DNA from: Georgenia satyanarayanai
GTDB taxonomy: Bacteria; Actinomycetota; Actinomycetes; Actinomycetales; Actinomycetaceae
NCBI RefSeq assembly: GCF_900116375.1
Contig: NZ_UETB01000004.1
Location: 124,001 to 188,000, forward strand
Length of the DNA stretch: 64,000 nt
Direction: 5' to 3'
Part shown: piece by piece, positions 17,355 to 28,302 of the stretch
Layout: every line of letters starts with the position of its first letter
Position numbering within the stretch: position 1 is the stretch's first letter
Program-made: the position numbers and the translations under genes
Notes under the pieces: generated by a model
The model's database searches: none
The model's input: only the letters and a program-made list of their open reading frames with translations
Told to the model about the DNA's origin: nothing

Positions 17355-18853
17355 GGCACCACGGCGCCCACGCCGCCCCCGCCCACGACGACGAGCGGCT
17401 GAGCGCGCACGTCCAGCGGATCGCTGCCGCGCTCGAGCAGGCCGGTGACGAGGTCGCCCCCGAGCTCGTCACCGCGTCTCTCGCCGACATCGCCCAGGTG
17501 GAGAAGCGGCTCGCGCTCGGCGTGGACCGGACGGTCGTCGCGCTCGTCGGCGGCACCGGCTCGGGCAAGTCCTCCCTCTTCAACGCCATCTCCCGGCTGC
17601 GCTTCGCCGACGTCGGCGCGATCCGGCCGACCACCGACCGGGCCGCGGCGTGCGTGTGGGGCGGCCCCGCCACCGAGCTCCTCGACTTCCTCGAGGTGTC
17701 CGAGCACCGACGCATCGGCCGCGAGAGCGTCCTGGACGCCGACGAGGAGCAGGCCCTGCACGGGCTCGTGCTCCTCGACATGCCCGACCACGACTCCGTC
17801 GCGGAGGCCCACGCCGACCAGGTCGACCGGCTGCTGCCGCTCGTCGACATGCTCATCTGGGTGGTCGACCCGCAGAAGTACGCCGACCACGCCCTCCACG
17901 ACCGCTACCTGCGTGCCCTGGCCGACCGCCAGGAGGCGATGCTCGTCCTCGTCAACCAGGTCGACACCATCCCCGCCGCTGCCGTGCCGCGGGTGGTCGA
18001 GTCCGTCCGGGGCCTGCTTCGGGCCGACGGTCTGGAGGGCGTGGAGATCATCACGACCTCCGCCGTCACCGGTCAGGGCGTGGCGGACGTGCGCGAGCTC
18101 CTCGCGCTGACGGTGGCACGGTCCTCGACCGCCGCCCGCACCGCCGACGCGGAGATCGGCGCCGTCGCCCGCCGGCTCCGGGTCGCTGTCGGGACGGTGG
18201 AGCCGCCGCTCGGCAGCACCGAGGTGGAGGCCGCCGCCCGAGAGCTGAGCCGGGCCGCCGGCGTCGCCTCCGTCGCCGACTCCGTGCGCGCCGCGGTCGT
18301 CCGCATGCGGTCCAGCGCGCTGGCCCGCCCCGAGCCGCCGGCCGCGGGGGCCGTCGAGGCCGTGCGGGGCCGCTGGCTGGCCGCCGCGACCGCCGGTCTG
18401 CCCGAACGGTGGGTGCGGGCCGTGACGCAGGCCGTGCCCCGCACCGACTCCCTGCGGGCGTCCGTCTCCTCCGCCGTCGACGGCGTGCCGCTGCCGGAGG
18501 TGCGCCGGCCGGGGCTGCTCGCCCTGCAGGTCGCCGGTCTTGCGCTGATCACGCTCGGCGGGGTCGCGCTCGTCCTGGGCGTCATCGGTGCCGTCGGGGC
18601 CGTCGACCTGCCCGGACCGACGCTTCTCGCCGTCGGGGCGGGGCTGCTCGTCCTCGGCGCCGGCGCCGGCATCACCGCGCGGGTGGTGCGTGGCTCACAG
18701 GGGGAGCGGGCGGCGGCGCGCTACCGCCAGGAGGTCGAGGAGCGCGTCGGTGAGGTCGTCCGGCGCGAGCTCGCCGCGCCGACGGTCGGCGTCCTCGAGC
18801 GGCACCGGACGCTGCGTCACGCGCTGGACGCGGCTGCCGCACAGGACGGCTGA
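17351..18853 (+). CDS. Dynamin-like GTPase with C-terminal membrane hairpin (second of a pair)
   Basis: A 500-residue GTPase. G1 is GGTGSGKSS at residues 67-75, G2 in IRPTTD, G3 LLDMPDHDS and G4 NQVD, a complete set and a more canonical G4 than its partner. Two hydrophobic segments at about residues 390-450 form a membrane hairpin, followed by a short basic cytoplasmic tail. The neighbouring gene makes a soluble GTPase, so the pair could form a membrane-tethered heteromer. Translation is coupled to the upstream gene through ATGA. Dynamin-like function is inferred from the paired layout and membrane hairpin; an Era-like role is the alternative. Confidence 0.84.
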   Translation: MRHHGAHAAPAHDDERLSAHVQRIAAALEQAGDEVAPELVTASLADIAQVEKRLALGVDRTVVALVGGTGSGKSSLFNAISRLRFADVGAIRPTTDRAAACVWGGPATELLDFLEVSEHRRIGRESVLDADEEQALHGLVLLDMPDHDSVAEAHADQVDRLLPLVDMLIWVVDPQKYADHALHDRYLRALADRQEAMLVLVNQVDTIPAAAVPRVVESVRGLLRADGLEGVEIITTSAVTGQGVADVRELLALTVARSSTAARTADAEIGAVARRLRVAVGTVEPPLGSTEVEAAARELSRAAGVASVADSVRAAVVRMRSSALARPEPPAAGAVEAVRGRWLAAATAGLPERWVRAVTQAVPRTDSLRASVSSAVDGVPLPEVRRPGLLALQVAGLALITLGGVALVLGVIGAVGAVDLPGPTLLAVGAGLLVLGAGAGITARVVRGSQGERAAARYRQEVEERVGEVVRRELAAPTVGVLERHRTLRHALDAAAAQDG

Positions 18854-18966
18854 ACGACAGCTTCCTCCACAGCAGGCGGCTCGGGCGCACCCGGGTGACG
18901 GCGCCGGGCGGCATCGTCGTGCTCGAGTACCGGCACCCCGCCGGCTCGGAACCAGGGAGCACTGCG

Positions 18967-19467
18967 ATGAGCGACACCAACCAGATCACCGTCCGCGGAC
19001 GCGTCGGGACCGACCCGGAGATCGTCGTCACGGCGAACGGCAGGGAGGTGACGCGGTTCCGCCTCGCGTGCACACGCAGCTACCGGGACTCCGCCGGTGA
19101 GTGGCGCGAGACCGCCACCGAGTGGTTCACCGTCAAGACGTGGGGGCCGGGCGGGACGATCGTGCAGCGGTCCGTCCGCCGCGGCATGCCCGTCCTCGTG
19201 CAGGGCACCTTCAGCTCGGAGGAGTGGACGGGGCCGGACCGCACCAGCCACACCAACGTCATCACCGCCGGTGTCATCGCCGTCGACATCAAGTACGGGC
19301 TCGTCACCTACGCGAAGGTCGTGCGGGAGACGCCGGCGGAGGGCGGTGCCGCCGGCGAGGGCATGACCGGGGCGGACGAGGAGCGGAAGCCGGAGGACAG
19401 CGGCACGCCGCCGGCGGAGGGCCTGGAGCCCGCGGACCCGTGGGAGAAGGCGCCGGCCGAGGTGTGA
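18967..19467 (+). CDS. ssb: Single-stranded DNA-binding protein
   Basis: A 166-residue OB-fold protein: ITVRGRVGTDPEIVVTANGREVTRFRLACTRSYR followed by TEWFTVKTWG, the SSB core strands. The C-terminal tail is acidic and disordered but ends DPWEKAPAEV rather than the DDDIPF-type tip that docks repair and replication partners, so this is probably an accessory paralogue (SsbB-like), not the main replication SSB. ATG at 18967 has GGGAGC about seven bases upstream. It follows the GTPase pair by about 110 bases. Confidence 0.9.
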   Translation: MSDTNQITVRGRVGTDPEIVVTANGREVTRFRLACTRSYRDSAGEWRETATEWFTVKTWGPGGTIVQRSVRRGMPVLVQGTFSSEEWTGPDRTSHTNVITAGVIAVDIKYGLVTYAKVVRETPAEGGAAGEGMTGADEERKPEDSGTPPAEGLEPADPWEKAPAEV

Positions 19468-19581
19468 TCGCCTCGAGCGAAGCCCACGCGGCGGGCGTAC
19501 GACTCCCGGGCGGCCGTGGCCTACCCTGGAGGACGCAAGTGGCCGGGGGTCCGGCCCGCATCCTCGAGCACTGGGAGAGTT

Positions 19582-21263
<1,682 letters not shown>

Positions 21264-21264
<1 letters not shown>

Positions 21265-21728
21265 TGGCCCGACTGACCGTTCCCGTCAAGCTCCGCTGGT
21301 CGGACATCGACGGCTACGGGCACGTCAACAACGCGGCGATGCTCACCCTCCTCGAGGAGGCGCGCATCGCCGCGTTCTGGGCGAGCCCGGAGGACCCGGA
21401 CGTCACCGGCGGCAGGATCCTCGCCGCCGGTGACGGCGCGCAGACGGCCACCTTCATCGCCCACCAGGAGATCGAGTACCTCGCGCCGCTGGAGTACTCG
21501 ACGGCGCCGCTCCAGGTGGAGATGTGGCTGGCCCGCATGGGCGGGGCGAGCATCGACGTCTGCTACGAGGTGCCCGGGCCCGACGGCGTCGCCGTGCGGG
21601 CCATGACCACCCTCGTGCTCGTCGACCGCGCGACCGGGCGCCCGCGCCGGATCACCGACGAGGAGCGCACCGCCTGGGCCGAGCTCGTCGAGGCCCCGGT
21701 CACCTTCCGCCGCAACCTCTCCCGCTGA
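21264..21728 (+). CDS. Hotdog-fold acyl-CoA thioesterase (4-hydroxybenzoyl-CoA thioesterase type)
   Basis: A 154-residue thioesterase. The N-terminal motif KLRWSDIDGYGHVNNAAML is the hallmark of the 4HBT/YbgC group; Asp in SDIDGYGHVNN is the likely catalytic residue. It hydrolyses an acyl-CoA of unknown chain. The ATG overlaps the EttA stop codon (TGATG), so translation is coupled; the EttA-thioesterase pairing is common in actinobacteria. A large palindrome lies 22 bases after its stop. Confidence 0.92.
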
Positions 21729-21750
21729 GGGTCCCGGCGCGCCGTCCACC

Positions 21751-21813
21751 CCTTCCGCCGAGCGCTGAGTTGTTACCGGCAAGAGGAGTAACAACTCAGC
21801 TCTCGGCGGAAGG
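21751..21813. repeat. Large palindrome, GAGTTGTT family
   Basis: Arms 21751-21776 and 21788-21813 are 26 bases each with one mismatch and an 11-base loop. The inner arm reads GCCGAGCGCTGAGTTGTTAC. It lies between two co-directional plus genes, the only member of the family seen between genes in the same direction. It could end the ettA-thioesterase transcript. The remaining 75 bases up to the GH15-like start hold only its ribosome site. Confidence 0.9.
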
Positions 21814-21887
21814 GGGATGGGGATGGGGGATGCGGGAGCCGTAGGGTGGGGCGGTACGTGGCCACGGACGGACGAGCAGGGACGACG

Positions 21888-23921
21888 ATGAGAGGCAGGC
21901 TCCTCGCAGCCGTGGCAAGCGCTGCCCTCGCGCTGACGGGGGCCGCCGTGCCCCCGCCCGACGCCTACGAGGCCCAGCTCGACCACTCCTACGCCAACTT
22001 CGCGATCCACGCGCCCGTCCACGCCGGCGCGCAGACCTTCGTCCCCGAGGACGGGGAGCTGCACACCGTGGCGGCGTGGCTCGTCAGCCGCGCCACGAGC
22101 GGGCAGGTCACGGCCTCGGTGCGCACGGACGCCACCGACCCGGCGACCGAGGTCGCCCGAGCGCAGGTGGACCTGGCCGGTACCGGCCGCGGGTGGCTCG
22201 AGATCGACCTCGGCGGTGTCCCGGTCACGCCGGGGGAGGAGTACGCGCTCGTGCTCCAGGCCACCGACACCGACGGGGCCGTGGAGTGGTGGGGCTCGCG
22301 GTCGGCCGCGCCCGGCACGCCGCCGAGCTGGAACTACGACCGCGACCACTGGGCCGGCTGGGTGCAGCAGGGCGCGGGCGCCGCGGCACGCTTCGCCGGC
22401 TGGGACCTCGCCTTCTACGTCGACGACGCCCACGGCGGCTGCGCGGCCGACAACTCGTGCTGGCGCCACCTCGCCGGTGAACAGCTCGGCGTGCAGCCCG
22501 CCGGCATCCTCGGCACGCCGGGCCACCCCTACGCCCTGTCGGCCTTCGAGACGGCAGGCGCACGTTTCGTCCCCGGCTCCAGCGTCCTCGAGCTCGCCGA
22601 CGGGAGCTGGCTCTACCTGCCCGACGGCGCCGACGCGCCCGTCGTCGTCCCCGCCGAGCACCCCGACGCCCTCGCGCAGGTGGAGGAGAGCCGGACCTGG
22701 CTCGCCTCCGGCAGCGTCCCGGGACGCACGGAGACCGAGCGCGAGATGGCCGAGCGGGCGCTGCTCGACATGCGGCTGCTGCTCCAGGACAACGGTGCCG
22801 TCGCCGCGGCGTGGCACACGATCTGGCGCTACTCCTGGCCACGCGACTCGGCCTTCACCGCCGTCGCCTTCGCCCGCGCCGGCTTCACCGAGGAGGCGCT
22901 GCGGATCCTGCGGTACAACGCGGGCACCCAGCGTCCGGACGGCACCTGGGAGGCCCGCACCCTGCTCGACGGCTCCGGGCCCCCGGACGCTCGTGGCTGG
23001 CAGCTCGACGCGAACGGCTGGGTCCCGTGGGCGACCTGGCAGTACCTCCAGACCGCGTCCGCCGCCGAACGGGACGCGGCGCTCGGCGAGCTGTACCCCA
23101 CCGTCCGGGCTGCTGCCGACTACGCCGCCGGCAGCCTCGACGAGAACGGCATCCCGCCGGCCCGGCCGGACTACTGGGAGAGCGACTACCCGGCACCGAA
23201 CCTCGGCACGGCCGCACCCCTGCTCGCCGGTCTGCGCTCGGCCGCCGCCGTCGCCGAGCTCGCCGGGGAGGAGGACGACGCCGCACGCTGGTTCGCCGCC
23301 GCGGACCGCCTCCAGCGGGGCATCGACCTCTCCTTCGGGGTGATCGGGTACCAGCGCACCGTCGTCAGGGGCAGCGGCAAGGACTCCGCCGTCACCTGGC
23401 TCGCGCCGCCGTTCAACCCCGTCACCCCGGCCGTGCGCGCCGAGCTCGACACGACGTGGCAGGTGCTGGTCCAGGACACCGGTGGCGTGCAGCCCGGCGA
23501 GCGGTGGGGCGACGACATGACGTGGACCCCGGAGACGATGTTCTTCGCGCTCGCCTGGGCCGCCGACGGGCAGGACGCCAAGGCCGAGCGGGTCGTCGAG
23601 TGGATGGACGCCCACCGGACCCCGGTGGGCGCCTACCCCGAGAAGGTGGGCCCGGACGGGAACCCGGCAGCGGTCTCCACCCTCGGCTGGACGGCGTCCC
23701 TCACCGTGCTCACCCTGGAGGCGCTCGAGGGGTCCGTCGCCACCCCGCCCGCCGGCACGAGCAACGTCGGGGACGACGACGGCGCAGCCACCGACCCGCG
23801 GTCCGCCGCTCCCGCCGTGGTCACCGTCCCGGACTCGGTCGCCCCCTGGCTGCTCGTGCTCGCCCTCGGTGCTGCTGCTGCCGCCGGTCTCGGCCTGAGC
23901 CGTCGGCGTCGGCGTCGCTGA
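21888..23921 (+). CDS. Secreted membrane-anchored GH15-like glycoside hydrolase
   Basis: A 677-residue exported enzyme: signal peptide at residues 1-22, an extracellular beta-rich N-terminal region to about 270, an (alpha/alpha)6-barrel region from about 290 to 620, then a Ser/Asp linker and a C-terminal hydrophobic helix with a terminal run of six arginines, i.e. a C-terminal membrane anchor rather than an LPXTG signal. The barrel shows WRYSWPRDSAFTAVAFARAG, typical of GH15 glucoamylase/dextranase-type enzymes. I cannot pinpoint both catalytic glutamates. It probably attacks alpha-glucans or oligosaccharides outside the cell. ATG 21888 follows AGGGA. A hairpin spans its stop codon. Confidence 0.83.
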   Translation: MRGRLLAAVASAALALTGAAVPPPDAYEAQLDHSYANFAIHAPVHAGAQTFVPEDGELHTVAAWLVSRATSGQVTASVRTDATDPATEVARAQVDLAGTGRGWLEIDLGGVPVTPGEEYALVLQATDTDGAVEWWGSRSAAPGTPPSWNYDRDHWAGWVQQGAGAAARFAGWDLAFYVDDAHGGCAADNSCWRHLAGEQLGVQPAGILGTPGHPYALSAFETAGARFVPGSSVLELADGSWLYLPDGADAPVVVPAEHPDALAQVEESRTWLASGSVPGRTETEREMAERALLDMRLLLQDNGAVAAAWHTIWRYSWPRDSAFTAVAFARAGFTEEALRILRYNAGTQRPDGTWEARTLLDGSGPPDARGWQLDANGWVPWATWQYLQTASAAERDAALGELYPTVRAAADYAAGSLDENGIPPARPDYWESDYPAPNLGTAAPLLAGLRSAAAVAELAGEEDDAARWFAAADRLQRGIDLSFGVIGYQRTVVRGSGKDSAVTWLAPPFNPVTPAVRAELDTTWQVLVQDTGGVQPGERWGDDMTWTPETMFFALAWAADGQDAKAERVVEWMDAHRTPVGAYPEKVGPDGNPAAVSTLGWTASLTVLTLEALEGSVATPPAGTSNVGDDDGAATDPRSAAPAVVTVPDSVAPWLLVLALGAAAAAGLGLSRRRRRR

Positions 23922-23931
23922 CCGCGACGCC
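23911..23931. terminator. Hairpin spanning the GH15-like stop codon
   Basis: GGCGTCGC (23911-23918) pairs exactly with GCGACGCC (23924-23931) around a TGACC loop that contains the stop codon. It sits in the convergent gap with the topoisomerase gene and may act as a bidirectional terminator. Confidence 0.55.
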
Positions 23932-23957
23932 TCCCGTGGACGTCCGGTCGGGGAGGG

Positions 23958-24959
23958 TCAGGACAGCAGGTCGATGACCGCCTGCTCGGCGGGGGCCAGG
24001 CCGGTGCGGACCTCGATCTCGCCGGGCGCGGCCGCGTCGGGCGGGATGGTGGTGCCGCGTTCGAAGCTGTCGATGACCTGCGGGTCGATGTACGACGCGC
24101 GGCTCACCGCCGGGGTGTTGCCCAGGTCCTCGGCCACCCGCTTGACTGCCTCACGGACGGCCGCCTGCCGCTTGCGCGCGGTCGAGACGTCCTCGGCGCG
24201 GGCGAGGTGCACGGCGGCGATGACCGTCCCGCGCCACGTGCGGAAGTCCTTGGCGCTCGCGTCGGGTCCGAGGAGCTCCTTGAGGTAGGCGTTGATGTCC
24301 GCCGTCGACAGGTCCACCCAGCGGCTGCCGTTGCGGTAGGCGAGGAGCTCCACGCCGCCCCCGCGCCGACGCCGCAGGGTGGTGAGCGGGCCGGTGAGCT
24401 CGGGGTCGTGCAGCTCCAGGGAGCGGGGCAGCCCGGACTTCGCCGTGTACTGGAAGCTGAGCGTGCCGTCGGCGCGGATCCGCAGGTGGTCCTTGCGCAG
24501 CGTCGCCAGGCCGTAGGTCTCGTGGCGCGCGGCGTAGGTCTCCCCGCCGATGCGGAAGGCGCCGCGGTCCAGCAGCCGGAAGGCGATGGCCAGCGACTGC
24601 TCCCGGGTGAGCCGGGGCAGTGCCAGGTGCTCGGCCACCTGCCCGCGCGCCTCGGGCAGCCGGGTGGCGACCTCGAGCACGTGCCGGTACTTCGCCCGCT
24701 CCCGGCGCGCGCGCCACACGTCGTGGTACAGGTACTGGCGCCGCCCGGCGTCGTCGATGCCGACGGCCTGGATGTGCCCGGCCGGGTCGGGGCAGATCCA
24801 CACGTCGCGCCAGGCAGGCGGGATGACGAGGGAACGGCACCGCTCGACGACCTCGGGGTCGGTGACCCGCCGGCCGTCCGCGTCGAGGAACATGTACCCC
24901 TTGCCGGCGCGCCGCCGGGTCAGACCGGGGGAGTCGACGCGGACCTTGCGCAGCCTCAC
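23958..24959 (-). CDS. DNA topoisomerase IB (poxvirus/bacterial type)
   Basis: A 333-residue type IB topoisomerase. The N-terminal lobe has RRAGKGYMFLDADGRRVTDPEVVERC with SLVIPPAWRDVWICPDPAGHIQAVG; the catalytic lobe carries AARHETYGLATLRKDHL and FRTWRGTVIAA, and the nucleophile is Tyr290 in SRASYIDP. It relaxes supercoils through a 3'-phosphotyrosine link and is non-essential in bacteria. GTG at 24959 has GAGGGA seven bases upstream. No partner gene; it is convergent with the GH15-like gene and follows the GH20 gene on the same strand. Confidence 0.95.
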   Translation of the reverse strand: MRLRKVRVDSPGLTRRRAGKGYMFLDADGRRVTDPEVVERCRSLVIPPAWRDVWICPDPAGHIQAVGIDDAGRRQYLYHDVWRARRERAKYRHVLEVATRLPEARGQVAEHLALPRLTREQSLAIAFRLLDRGAFRIGGETYAARHETYGLATLRKDHLRIRADGTLSFQYTAKSGLPRSLELHDPELTGPLTTLRRRRGGGVELLAYRNGSRWVDLSTADINAYLKELLGPDASAKDFRTWRGTVIAAVHLARAEDVSTARKRQAAVREAVKRVAEDLGNTPAVSRASYIDPQVIDSFERGTTIPPDAAAPGEIEVRTGLAPAEQAVIDLLS

Positions 24960-25054
24960 CTGGTATCCCTCACGGCCCCAAGTCTGGAAGGCGCGCGCCG
25001 AGTTCGCGCGGGGAGGGACGCCCGGGCGGCGGCGGACCCCGCCCGGGCGCCGCC

Positions 25055-27322
25055 TCAGCCGCGCGTGTGGCGACGCCGCAGCAGACGCGCGCCGGTCCCG
25101 ACGAGAGCGGCGACGCCGAGCAGCACCAGCGCGACCGGTGCGCCCGTGGCCGGCAGCTGCCCGCCGCCGGGTGTGGTCGGCGGGGCCACCGGCGTCGTCA
25201 CGCTGGGCGTGGGTGTGGGGGTGGGGGTGGGGGTGGGCTCCTCGCCCAGCACGGTGACGGTGAACGGCGCCGTCGTCGTGCCGTTCGGGGCGGTGACGCT
25301 GAGGACCGCGCTGTAGGTGCCGGGCTCGGCGAAGGTGTGCTCGAGCTCCAGGAGGTACTCCCCGTTGACGGTGAGCTCCTCGCCCTCACGGGTGGCGACC
25401 ACGGTCGCGGGTACCGGCTCGCTCCCGTCACCGAGGTCGACGCTCGCGGAGACCTCGTCCGCGGAGGTGCCCGGCGCCGTGACGACGCCGACAGTCAGGG
25501 CAGCGGTCCCCGGGGCCCGGAGGTGCTGGTCGGTGCCGGCCGCGTCGACGGCCCACTCGACCTCCGGGGTGGCGTAGAAGTTGTGGTCCTGGAGGGTCAG
25601 TCGTCCGCCGAGCGTGGCGAGCCGGCCGAAGAAGTCCTCCAGCTCGCGGTCCTCCTGCGGGGTCCACCCGATCTCGAGGACCGTCGCGGCCCGCGGCAGC
25701 ACGAGCCACTGCGCCTGGGCGATGCCGCGGACCGTCTCCGACCACAGCGGCCCCTCGACCCCGAGGAAGCCCTCGGTGTTCACGTCGGGGAAGAGCTCCT
25801 GAGGGTCCCAGTCGTAGTACCGCTCGACGGTGCACTCGTCCGGGCACGCCCACGAGAGCCCGATGGGGGACACGGAGTCGTCGGGGTCCTCGGGGTCGTC
25901 ACCGTCGTACCGCTGGTCGAGGTAGGCGCGCGGGGCGTCGGAGACGACCATCCGGGCGCCGTTCTCGTTGACCCGCTCGGGGGCGACGGCGGCGCCGGCC
26001 GTGCCCGCGCTCCACATCTGCAGCACGTTGCCCTCGTGCACGTCGGCCAGGGCGAGCTCGTTCCAGCCGAAGGGCTCCTTGCCGAGGTCCTCGACGACGT
26101 CGATCATCCGCTCCATGAAGAAGATGTAGTCCTCCTCCTCGGTCACGTGGGACTCGTCGCCACCGATGTGGAGGTAGGGGCCGGGCGTGAGCTCGGCGAT
26201 CTGGGACCACACGTGCTCGAGGAACGTGTACGTGACCTCGTTGCGCGTGTCGAGCGTCGAGTGGCCGACCTCCCCGGTGCCGTGCGCCGGCGGCACGCCC
26301 GTCTGCGGGTCCGGCTCGGGTGCCGCTCCCTCGGTGTTGAGCTGGGGGATCGCGTGGAGCGCCGCCTGCGTGTGCCCGGGGGTGTCGATCTCCGGGACGA
26401 CGACGACGTGCCGCTGGGCGGCGTAGTCGACGATCTCGGCGTAGTCCTCCTGGGTGTAGAAGCCGGTGCGGCCCGGCTCGTCCTCGTAGCCCTGCTCCGT
26501 CATCGCGGTCTGGCCGGACACCGAGGTGAGGCGCGTGTAGTCGATGTCGTCGCCCTCGACCCGGCCCTCGTTGGTGATCTCGATGCGCCAGCCCTGGTCG
26601 TCGGCGAGGTGCAGGTGCAGGTGGTTCATCTTGAGCTGGACGAGGGAGTCGATGAACTGCTTGACCTCGTCCACGGTCTGGAAGCTGCGCGCGACGTCGA
26701 GCATGATGCCGCGGTAGTCGAAGCGGGGGGAGTCGAGGACGCTCACCGCGGGCACGGTCCACGGTCCCGCCGTCACCTCGTCGTGCTCGACGAAGGCGGG
26801 GAAGAGCTGGCGCAGCGTCTGGACGCCGTTGAAGACGCCGTGCGCGCTCGCGGCGGAGACGACGACGCCGTCGGCGCCGGAGCCGAGGGTGTAGGCCTCG
26901 GCGGAGTCCTCGTAGCCCTCGACGGCGTGCTCCGCGCCGACCTGCAGCGTGATGTCGGCGCCGTGGCCGCCCTCCGTCACGACCGGCAGCTCGTAGCCGG
27001 TGGACGGGCGCAGCACGCTCGCGAGGAACGCGCCCGCCTCCGCGGCCTCACCGGCCGCGACGATCCGCGAGTCCGGGGTGAGGACGAAGGGATCGGCGTC
27101 GGCGTCGTGCTCGACCGAGACGGGCCGGGGAAGGACCGTCGGGGACTCGACGGGTGGGTCCACGGGTGCCATGGCCCCCAGGGTGCCACCGACCGCGGCG
27201 GTCGGGAGGCCGAGCAGCGTGAGCGGCAGCAGGAGCGCGGCCGACACCACGCTGCCGATGCTGCGAGCCCGTCGCCTGTGGGGGCGGGCGGTGGTGGACG
27301 GTTCGGGCACGACGACGCGCAT
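25055..27322 (-). CDS. Cell-wall anchored GH20 beta-N-acetylhexosaminidase
   Basis: A 755-residue surface enzyme. Residues 1-45 are a signal peptide, then a GH20b-like domain (about 60-180), a GH20 catalytic barrel (about 180-530) with the substrate-assisted catalysis pair Asp389-Glu390 in HIGGDESH, a PKD-like beta domain (about 580-680), a PT-repeat linker and the sortase signal LPATG at 723-727 with hydrophobic helix and Arg-rich tail. It removes terminal GlcNAc/GalNAc from chito-oligosaccharides or glycoconjugates. The ATG has GGGGGAG upstream. GlcNAc released could feed the PTS at 33-36 kb. The PT repeat makes the plus strand G-rich (see findings). Confidence 0.95.
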   Translation of the reverse strand: MRVVVPEPSTTARPHRRRARSIGSVVSAALLLPLTLLGLPTAAVGGTLGAMAPVDPPVESPTVLPRPVSVEHDADADPFVLTPDSRIVAAGEAAEAGAFLASVLRPSTGYELPVVTEGGHGADITLQVGAEHAVEGYEDSAEAYTLGSGADGVVVSAASAHGVFNGVQTLRQLFPAFVEHDEVTAGPWTVPAVSVLDSPRFDYRGIMLDVARSFQTVDEVKQFIDSLVQLKMNHLHLHLADDQGWRIEITNEGRVEGDDIDYTRLTSVSGQTAMTEQGYEDEPGRTGFYTQEDYAEIVDYAAQRHVVVVPEIDTPGHTQAALHAIPQLNTEGAAPEPDPQTGVPPAHGTGEVGHSTLDTRNEVTYTFLEHVWSQIAELTPGPYLHIGGDESHVTEEEDYIFFMERMIDVVEDLGKEPFGWNELALADVHEGNVLQMWSAGTAGAAVAPERVNENGARMVVSDAPRAYLDQRYDGDDPEDPDDSVSPIGLSWACPDECTVERYYDWDPQELFPDVNTEGFLGVEGPLWSETVRGIAQAQWLVLPRAATVLEIGWTPQEDRELEDFFGRLATLGGRLTLQDHNFYATPEVEWAVDAAGTDQHLRAPGTAALTVGVVTAPGTSADEVSASVDLGDGSEPVPATVVATREGEELTVNGEYLLELEHTFAEPGTYSAVLSVTAPNGTTTAPFTVTVLGEEPTPTPTPTPTPSVTTPVAPPTTPGGGQLPATGAPVALVLLGVAALVGTGARLLRRRHTRG

Positions 27323-27405
27323 GGCACACTCCCCCAGGGTTGCGGCCGCGGGAGGCTCGCCACGCCCGCCCCACCGCGAGTGACGCCGTCATGCTACGAC
27401 CGGCG

Positions 27406-28302
27406 TCAAGATCCCTCGTGGACGCGCACCATGCCTTCCTGGGCGAGCGTGGCGACGAGCGCACCGGCACGGTCGTAGACCTTCGCCAGGCCCAGCCCAC
27501 GTCCACCCTGGGCGCTGGGCGCGTCCTGGACGTAGAGCAGCCACTCGTCCACGCGCACGTCGCGGTGCCACCACATGGCGTGGTCGAGGCTGGCGACCGA
27601 CAGGCCGGGGGAGGTCCACACGAGCTCGTGACGGCGCAGCACCGGCTCGAGCATCACCTGGTCGCAGGCGTAGGCGAGCAGTGCCCGGTGGGTGAGCTGG
27701 TCCGCCTCGACACGGCCCCGGGAGCGCATCCACAGCGCCTGCCGGCTCAGCGGGGAGTGGCCGCGCGGCACGTAGATGGAGCCCTCGACGTGCCGGATGT
27801 CGAAGGCGCCCGTGCGGGCGTAGAAGCTCGCCGCCGGGTGGTCGTAGCGGGAGAAGAGGTCCGCGGAGCTCTCCAGCCCCTCGGGGCCGGGCACCTCCGG
27901 CGGGTCCTCGGCGTGGTCCAGGCCGGGCTGACGCTCCTGGAAGGAGGTGATCATCGAGAGGATCGGCCTGCCGTCCTGGATCGCGTGGGTGCGGCGGGCG
28001 CTGAAGGAGCCGCCGTCGCGCATCCGCTCGACCTCGAAGGTGATCGGCCGGTCGAGCTTGCCGGGGCGCAGGAAGTAGCCGTGTACGGAGTGGGGCAGCC
28101 GCTCGGCGGGCAGCCCGGCGTCGGAGACGGTCGCGGCGGCCGCGATGAGGGACTGGGCGAGCACCTGCCCGCCGTACACGCGCCCGCTGAGGTGCTCCAG
28201 CGACGTGCCCGAGCAGGTGTCGTGCCCGGTCCGCTCCAGGCGCAGGAGCTCCAGGACCGAGGTCAGCGCCTCGCTCTGCTCACCGGCGTCGGCCACGGTC
28301 AC
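27406..28302 (-). CDS. tesB: Acyl-CoA thioesterase II (TesB-like)
   Basis: A 298-residue double-hotdog thioesterase: FEVERMRDGGSFSARRTHAIQ in the first half and EGSIYVPRGHSPLSRQALWMR with SLDHAMWWHRD in the second, including the conserved Asp of the catalytic triad. It hydrolyses medium- and long-chain acyl-CoAs. GTG at 28302 overlaps the globin stop codon (GTGA) and has GGAGGAG close upstream; a second GTG six bases later is an alternative. It ends a run ptsI-glbO-tesB on the minus strand. Confidence 0.93.
   Translation of the reverse strand: MTVADAGEQSEALTSVLELLRLERTGHDTCSGTSLEHLSGRVYGGQVLAQSLIAAAATVSDAGLPAERLPHSVHGYFLRPGKLDRPITFEVERMRDGGSFSARRTHAIQDGRPILSMITSFQERQPGLDHAEDPPEVPGPEGLESSADLFSRYDHPAASFYARTGAFDIRHVEGSIYVPRGHSPLSRQALWMRSRGRVEADQLTHRALLAYACDQVMLEPVLRRHELVWTSPGLSVASLDHAMWWHRDVRVDEWLLYVQDAPSAQGGRGLGLAKVYDRAGALVATLAQEGMVRVHEGS

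Noticed and set aside
21751-21813. Palindrome interpreted as IS element inverted repeats
   Set aside because: Only 11 bases lie between the arms, with no transposase or flanking target duplication.
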